Below are positions 59,346-64,000 of a stretch of DNA of 64,000 nt, in pieces; positions within the stretch are counted from its first letter, which is position 1, and each line of letters opens with the position of its first letter. The notes under the pieces were generated by a model, which searched no databases, was not told where the DNA came from, and saw nothing but the letters and a program-made list of their open reading frames with translations. The position numbers were made by a program, and so were the translations under genes. The stretch is taken from NCBI GenBank assembly GCA_035353815.1, contig DAOQAG010000001.1, positions 1-64,000 on the forward strand. Direction: 5' to 3'. The stretch comes from JAKPUX01 sp035353815. GTDB lineage: Bacteria; Zhuqueibacterota; Zhuqueibacteria; Residuimicrobiales; Residuimicrobiaceae.

Positions 59346-60353
59346 TTAGATGCCGAGCCTGCAGGTGAAGCGGTGGACATTATTGAACACATCCATCGGC
59401 GAATAGGAGTAATCGATGCTCACGCCGAAATTGGTGTTCACGCCGAAGCCGGCCGTGAACCCGTAATCATCCTGCCTGGTGATGTAGCCGGCGCGCAGGG
59501 CGAGCAGATCCATGAGCTTGTACTCGGCGCCAAGATTGAGGTATTCGGGAAAATCGCGCGGATGGACCGCATCGATCGAGAGCAGCAGGTTGTGATTTTT
59601 GCCGATCGCCGGAACCAGATCGAGAGCATCCATCGAAAATCCCACTTTGAAGGTCAAGGGCAGCTGAAAACCCTCACGCTCGTACTTGACTTCCTGAGAA
59701 AAATTGCGCACGCACATGCCGAATGCCAGACTCTTGAAGCCGGTTTTGTAGAGTGTGCCGAAATCAAAGGCATAGACGCTCTTGAGGTAATCCTTGTTAT
59801 CCGTAACATAAGGCGCGGTATTGTTCAGGGGGATGGTGACATGACCGAGATCCTGATGCACATACTTGACCTGGCCGCCCACCGAGAAGCGGTCGGTCAG
59901 ATCGATCGCATAGCCGAGTCCGATGGTCCACGCGCTCGGGCCGAATTTGCCGGTATCCAGAAAACCCTGCTCGTTATCCGCGACGACCGTGCCATCGAGA
60001 TCGCCATAATCAATGGCCATGGCGCTGACGCCAAAGGTGCCGTACTGACCGCGGAAGGGCCGGCCAGCGAGTGAGAGGGCCAGATACTGGATATCTGCGA
60101 TCCAGGTCATCTGCGTGAATGAGGCATCAAGATTCTTGATACTGCCGGCCATACCGGCGGGATTGTAAAAGAGCGCGGAACCGGAACCTTCCACCGTGGT
60201 GAAGGCCTCCCCCATGCCGGTGGCACGGGCATCGGTGCCGACACTGAGAAACTGGCATCCGGTCTGGGCGAGCTTTTTCTGAGCCTGGCCATCCGTATAA
60301 AAGGCGCCTAGCACCAGAAGAACGGATACGATACAAACGATCATACGCTTCAT
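59346..60353 (-). CDS. PorV/PorQ family outer membrane protein
   Basis: A 335-residue outer membrane beta-barrel. Signal peptide about 1-24 (MIVCIVSVLLVLGAFYTDGQ). The N-terminal segment CQFLSVGTDARATGMGEAFT followed by SALFYNPAGMAG is the hallmark of the PorV/PorQ (UPF0164) family, and the rest is alternating beta-strands ending DVFNNVHRFTCRLGI. In Bacteroidota PorV carries T9SS cargo from the translocon to the attachment complex. Here it lies inside an array encoding T9SS-tailed proteins and 40 bases downstream of partner C, so it may be a dedicated shuttle for them. AAAGGAG precedes the ATG. Confidence 0.87.
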   Translation of the reverse strand: MKRMIVCIVSVLLVLGAFYTDGQAQKKLAQTGCQFLSVGTDARATGMGEAFTTVEGSGSALFYNPAGMAGSIKNLDASFTQMTWIADIQYLALSLAGRPFRGQYGTFGVSAMAIDYGDLDGTVVADNEQGFLDTGKFGPSAWTIGLGYAIDLTDRFSVGGQVKYVHQDLGHVTIPLNNTAPYVTDNKDYLKSVYAFDFGTLYKTGFKSLAFGMCVRNFSQEVKYEREGFQLPLTFKVGFSMDALDLVPAIGKNHNLLLSIDAVHPRDFPEYLNLGAEYKLMDLLALRAGYITRQDDYGFTAGFGVNTNFGVSIDYSYSPMDVFNNVHRFTCRLGI

Positions 60354-60393
60354 AATCCATTACTCCTTTATTGGAATTGCGTGTCTATAGCCT

Positions 60394-62469
60394 TTAGCGG
60401 ATGACGACAAACTTGCGAATAGCTTTCTGGCCGTCGGGCGTTTCAAAGACCACGATATAGAGCCCGCTGACGACGGTCTGAGCCGAGGAGGTAATGGAAT
60501 TCCAGGCTTCATCACCGCTGCCATTGGTGTGCTCGATGGTATTGATCAGGTCGCCACGCTCGGTAAAGATCTTGATCGTGCAAATGCCGGGAATGTTATA
60601 GAACATGATCCGGTCCGGTCCGCTGTCACCGAACTGCAGGTCCCTGGCGCGAATGCTGTAGGGATTCGGGACGATGCGGATATCCGACAACGATTCTCCC
60701 GCCTTGCGCTTGAGATTGGTCGGATTGATCGTCTTGGCATAAAAGATACCGCTGTGCAGGGAGCCGCCGGGATTGGCCGTGGTTTGGTTCTTGCTGCCAT
60801 CATCAAAGGAGACGATATAGTAGTAATAGTCGAAACCGCGGATGGCTGTCATATCGTCAAAACTATTGACGACCTGGGGATTTTTGGTGCCCTTGCCGCA
60901 CGCAAAAATCTCCTCAAAAAGGGTGTCGGGGGTATGGATGGCCCGGTAGATTTTATAACCGGCAAACCCCGGCCAGCTTTCGGCATTGTTCGACCATTTG
61001 AGCTGGATGCGGTCGCCGCCGCCGGCGACTTCGAAAAAGCTCGGGGCCGGCGGGGGTACCGGAATCTTGTAGCTGGCCTTGAAATTGGCGGCGGCGCGCT
61101 TGAAGGTCTTGATCAGCGAATCGCGGCCGGTGTAAACCCACTTGTCCTTGTACTCATCCTTGTCGGTGGTCGTCGAACCATCCGGCAGCACATAGGGGCC
61201 CTCTTCCTTGAGCCACTTGGCGCCGATGGTGTAGCAGGACTTGCGGTCGAGGCCAGCGATGCCCTCGGCCAGGACGATGTGAACGCTGTCGCCCGGCGCC
61301 AGGGTATAAGGCCCGAAGCCGGCGCACTGGGAGAAGCCGCCGACCGTGCCCAGATACTCATCCGCCGCCTGACCCGAGGCGATGACGCCATCGGCATGGC
61401 TTTTAGCCGGGTGGCCGGCGGTCATCGCCGCGTACTCCTGGGTCATCTTGGGCTCGTTGTAGGGATCGTTGCCCGAGGTGATGGTGACATCCGAACCCAG
61501 GTACTGCGTCGTCGTCGGCTGGAGCTTGTCATTGCTATGGTCGGTAGCACTCTTGTCGGCATGAAGCACGGCAAAACCTGCATAATGCGGCGCGGTCAGG
61601 TGGCCGTCGCCATTCTCGCGGTTGTCCGGAGCACCGATGCAGTCAAAACCGGCCTTGGAATGCTGGCCCTTCCAGCAAAAGAGCGAGAGGTACTTCTCGA
61701 TCCCATCCTGGTCGGAGACCCACATGGTGTCGTTCATTTCATTGTGACCCCAGGCCGCCGACTGCGGCAGGATACTCAGGCCATAGACGCAGGCCTCCTT
61801 GGAGACCGCATAGCGGTGCTGAAAGAAAAAGACCACCCCGGTCAGGGTCTGATTGACCTTGGTGCCCTTGGTGTCGATGATGCCGGTATTGACAAAAGTG
61901 TATTCCTGAATAAAGTAATTGTCATGATACTGCTGGGCAAATTGATAGATCTTGCGCTTTTCGGTGATGCCCATCTGGGTATTGGCCACCGTGTACAGAT
62001 AGCGGTCGGCGGTCAGGTTGGGATCGACCTCATCGACGAAATCCATCAGATCAAGCTTGCCGCCGGAGGTGCCATCGACATAGACCGTCGATTTGTCGTG
62101 GCGGCCGTAGAGCTTGAATTGGGAGGGCATCCATTCGCTCAACTCGTTGAGGACGCGCGGGCCGACATGCACCACTTTGAATGGATAGGTCTTGCCGGCA
62201 ATCGGATCGTTGTAGTTGGTTGCGCCAATCCACAGGGCCTTGGCCGCCTTGCAGTCCTGATATTCAAACAAGGCCGGCCACTGCAGGCCGTCTTGCTGAT
62301 CGGCCACCAAATGCCGCCGGCCGACTTCCTGTTCGTAGCCGGCGCTGGAAAACCAGTCATGCAGCATACCCGTAGCCAGCCATTTGGTGTCATCCGCCTG
62401 GACCGGATGAAGGGCCAGGAGCAGCGTGGCAACAAGGCTGGTCAGGATCAGTAGTGTTTTTCGTCTCAT
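60394..62469 (-). CDS. TonB-receptor partner protein C (new family, Fn3 domain, T9SS-like tail)
   Basis: A 691-residue exported protein, more distant member of the partner family. Signal peptide about 1-26 (TLLILTSLVATLLLALHPVQ), no lipobox. Shared blocks are DGLQWPALFEYQDCKAAKAL, VDEVDPNLTADRYLYTVANT, QQYHDNYFIQEYTFVNTGII, AGFAVLHADKSATDHSNDKL, PGDSVHIVLAEGIAGLDRKS and TTTDKDEYKDKWVYTGRDSL. Fn3-like domain about 480-580, then a T9SS-like tail from IRIVPNPYSIRARDLQFGDS to IRKFVVIR. ATG 62469 is preferred (AAGGA 6-7 bases upstream) over ATG 62475. It starts 32 bases after receptor C and precedes the PorV-like gene. Confidence 0.75.
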   Translation of the reverse strand: MRRKTLLILTSLVATLLLALHPVQADDTKWLATGMLHDWFSSAGYEQEVGRRHLVADQQDGLQWPALFEYQDCKAAKALWIGATNYNDPIAGKTYPFKVVHVGPRVLNELSEWMPSQFKLYGRHDKSTVYVDGTSGGKLDLMDFVDEVDPNLTADRYLYTVANTQMGITEKRKIYQFAQQYHDNYFIQEYTFVNTGIIDTKGTKVNQTLTGVVFFFQHRYAVSKEACVYGLSILPQSAAWGHNEMNDTMWVSDQDGIEKYLSLFCWKGQHSKAGFDCIGAPDNRENGDGHLTAPHYAGFAVLHADKSATDHSNDKLQPTTTQYLGSDVTITSGNDPYNEPKMTQEYAAMTAGHPAKSHADGVIASGQAADEYLGTVGGFSQCAGFGPYTLAPGDSVHIVLAEGIAGLDRKSCYTIGAKWLKEEGPYVLPDGSTTTDKDEYKDKWVYTGRDSLIKTFKRAAANFKASYKIPVPPPAPSFFEVAGGGDRIQLKWSNNAESWPGFAGYKIYRAIHTPDTLFEEIFACGKGTKNPQVVNSFDDMTAIRGFDYYYYIVSFDDGSKNQTTANPGGSLHSGIFYAKTINPTNLKRKAGESLSDIRIVPNPYSIRARDLQFGDSGPDRIMFYNIPGICTIKIFTERGDLINTIEHTNGSGDEAWNSITSSAQTVVSGLYIVVFETPDGQKAIRKFVVIR

Positions 62470-62501
62470 ATCCATTCCTTCTCGATTAGGGGATGAGAAA
62501 A

Positions 62502-64000
62502 TTAAAAATTGTAGTTCAGCGTGATGCCGAAAAAGATCTGCCGTGGATTGAAGAAATTGAGAAAGGTCTGATTCGGCATATCGATATAGGCCTTGTCGTC
62601 AAGTATCTTTTTAATCTTGCTGTCGGCTACTTTTTGCCACTGGCCCTCGACATACTGCATATAACGCCCGGACGGCCCTTCATAGTAGACGGCGCGCGTG
62701 CTGGGGGCGGTGACCGTATTCACATCCGATACCCACTCCATCGGTACGAACTCGACATCATCGTCCCGGTAATCGCCGGGCTGATCGCTGCCGGGGATAT
62801 TGTTGTAGCCCAGATGACGGGCAATGGACTGGGGCAGATGGAGCGATTTCATGTAGTAATTATAATCATAGATGTCGACGTGGGCATTGCCGGAAAGGTA
62901 CTTGTAGTTGATGGCATTGTAGACATCGACAAAGCCCTTGAGCTCGACCGGGCCGAGATCGAAGGTCTTGGAGAGTTTGAGGTTCAGGCCGTACCAGTCT
63001 TTATACTGGGTGTTGTAGCTGATGCCGGCGATATCCTGGGGATTCCAGGTCATCCAGTAGCCGGCAATCCACTGCGCCGTGGTCGTAAAATGCCAGTCGC
63101 CGAGGATCGCGCCGAAATCGGTGGGGGTGTTGAAATCCAGATAAGCCTTGACCCGCGGCCGCGGCCGCGGTTTGGACTGAACCGGATTGCTCTTGTTGTA
63201 CTCGCGCTGCGCCGCGGGATCTTCATACTGGTAGGCGCGGCCGAAATAGCCGGAGGTCTCGACGCGGTATTCATAATTGACGTCGCCCACCAGCCACCGC
63301 CCCATCGTGCGGGAGAGATCCACTTCAAAGCCGCGGATATCCTCGTACGAGTTGTTGGTGTTCTTGTAATAATTGACCTTGCCGTCATAGCTGATGTAGC
63401 GGACCGAATAGGCCTGGTCGGTGATATCCTTGTAATAGGCGGCCATGTGCAGCAGGAAATTATTAAAGAGGGCATGATCGTAGCCTAACTCATAGGCGAC
63501 CGTCTTTTCAAAGGGCACCGTCGGATCGCCATAGCGGCTCAGGGCATTGATGCCGGTGCGCTGCACGCGGTAGAGGCTCTCCGAGGTCGGGATCTGCCGG
63601 TAATGGCCGTAGTTGAAATAGAGTTTGGAATTCTCCGTGATCGGATGCGAAATGCTCATGCGCGGGCTGAGAATCCAGCGCGGCTTGACATCCTTGGATT
63701 TGTACTGCGCATCCAGGTTGCTGGTATATCCCTGGCCAAAAAAGGTCCGGTCATAGGTGGAGACATTATACCACTGGCTGTTGGGGGTATAATAATCGAG
63801 GTTGGCGCCGACAGTGGCAATAAAGCCTTCGTACTCCAGCTTGTCGAGCAGATAAAAGTTGCCACGGATGGGCTTCTGATTGACATTGTTCCAGAAGTTG
63901 CCCTCGGGCAGATAGGCGTTGTAGGCGCCGTAGGAGAGCTTGTAATCATCCATGACCACTTCGACGCCGCTCTTGATCTGATTGCGGCGATTGACCTGGC
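62502..64000 (-). CDS. TonB-dependent receptor C, C-terminal half (5' end outside window)
   Basis: The frame is open to the window edge, giving about 498 residues. The edge encodes QVNRRNQIKSGVEVVMDDY, which aligns with the barrel segment QVNHRNQIKTGVQIVYNDYD of receptor B, so this is the barrel of a third SusC-like receptor. Further matches are WILSPRMSISHPITENSKLY, FNYGHYRQIPTSESLYRVQR and PRPRPRVKAYLDFNTPTDFG. The C-terminus is FFGITLNYNF with terminal Phe. N-terminal regulatory-like and plug domains should lie beyond the window. It is 32 bases upstream of partner C. Confidence 0.9.
   Translation of the reverse strand, partial: QVNRRNQIKSGVEVVMDDYKLSYGAYNAYLPEGNFWNNVNQKPIRGNFYLLDKLEYEGFIATVGANLDYYTPNSQWYNVSTYDRTFFGQGYTSNLDAQYKSKDVKPRWILSPRMSISHPITENSKLYFNYGHYRQIPTSESLYRVQRTGINALSRYGDPTVPFEKTVAYELGYDHALFNNFLLHMAAYYKDITDQAYSVRYISYDGKVNYYKNTNNSYEDIRGFEVDLSRTMGRWLVGDVNYEYRVETSGYFGRAYQYEDPAAQREYNKSNPVQSKPRPRPRVKAYLDFNTPTDFGAILGDWHFTTTAQWIAGYWMTWNPQDIAGISYNTQYKDWYGLNLKLSKTFDLGPVELKGFVDVYNAINYKYLSGNAHVDIYDYNYYMKSLHLPQSIARHLGYNNIPGSDQPGDYRDDDVEFVPMEWVSDVNTVTAPSTRAVYYEGPSGRYMQYVEGQWQKVADSKIKKILDDKAYIDMPNQTFLNFFNPRQIFFGITLNYNF

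Overview
The window is one high-GC scaffold (about 60% by eye) with a single assembly gap of 100 N at 7777-7876. It looks like a member of the FCB (Bacteroidota-related) superphylum that lies outside Bacteroidota proper. Evidence for FCB is a short RpoD-type sigma factor of the Bacteroidota kind, SusC-like TonB-dependent receptors with an N-terminal carboxypeptidase-regulatory-like domain, a PorV/PorQ-family outer membrane protein, and many secreted proteins with a YPNPFN-type C-terminal sorting domain of the type IX secretion system (T9SS). Evidence against Bacteroidota proper is that most genes have strong AGGAGG-type ribosome binding sites and that promoters are classical TTGACA-17-TATAAT-like. 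Candidate phyla such as KSB1, Calditrichota or Marinimicrobia would fit, but the phylum is inference.

Layout. 1-3.5 kb: end of a nuo operon (nuoL partial, nuoM, nuoN) closed by a terminator. 3.6-6.8 kb: a DUF1684 lipoprotein and a secreted C39-like peptidase with a T9SS tail. 6.8-7.9 kb: a gene-free stretch with a strong leftward promoter, an overlapping palindrome and two strong leftward terminators, which together look like an orphan non-coding RNA unit. 7.9-17.8 kb: an M28 peptidase fused in frame to a YhcH-type protein, a GHL10 glycosidase-like protein, a small lipoprotein, a split lysine-ketoglutarate reductase / saccharopine dehydrogenase pair, an alpha/beta hydrolase and rlmN. 18-23.6 kb: MoxR and DUF58 proteins, a small membrane protein, the sigma factor, an M23 peptidase and a TPR-like protein. 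23.7-29.2 kb, leftward: rpsU, a yqeY-like gene, cvpA, mutS2, an inositol-phosphatase gene and two small membrane proteins. 29.4-34.8 kb, rightward: a small anchored protein, a pseudouridine synthase, a DUF4097-like protein, a large T9SS cargo protein and a small lipoprotein. 34.9-37.5 kb: an 11-heme cytochrome c fused to a membrane cytochrome b, and a 4-heme cytochrome. 37.7-44.6 kb: a leftward cluster of a second GHL10 protein (T9SS cargo), a GT9 glycosyltransferase, a histidine kinase and a sigma-54 response regulator.

44.7-64 kb is the most striking part: a leftward array with three copies of a two-gene module, each a SusC-like TonB-dependent receptor followed by a roughly 690-730-residue secreted protein that is not SusD. 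This partner family has a conserved N-terminal region, a fibronectin-III-like domain and a T9SS-like C-terminal domain. Between modules lie a PorV-like protein, an IPT/TIG-propeller lipoprotein and a beta-propeller protein with starch-binding-like domains. I infer a surface capture and uptake system, analogous in layout to a Sus/PUL locus but built on a different partner protein and on T9SS export.
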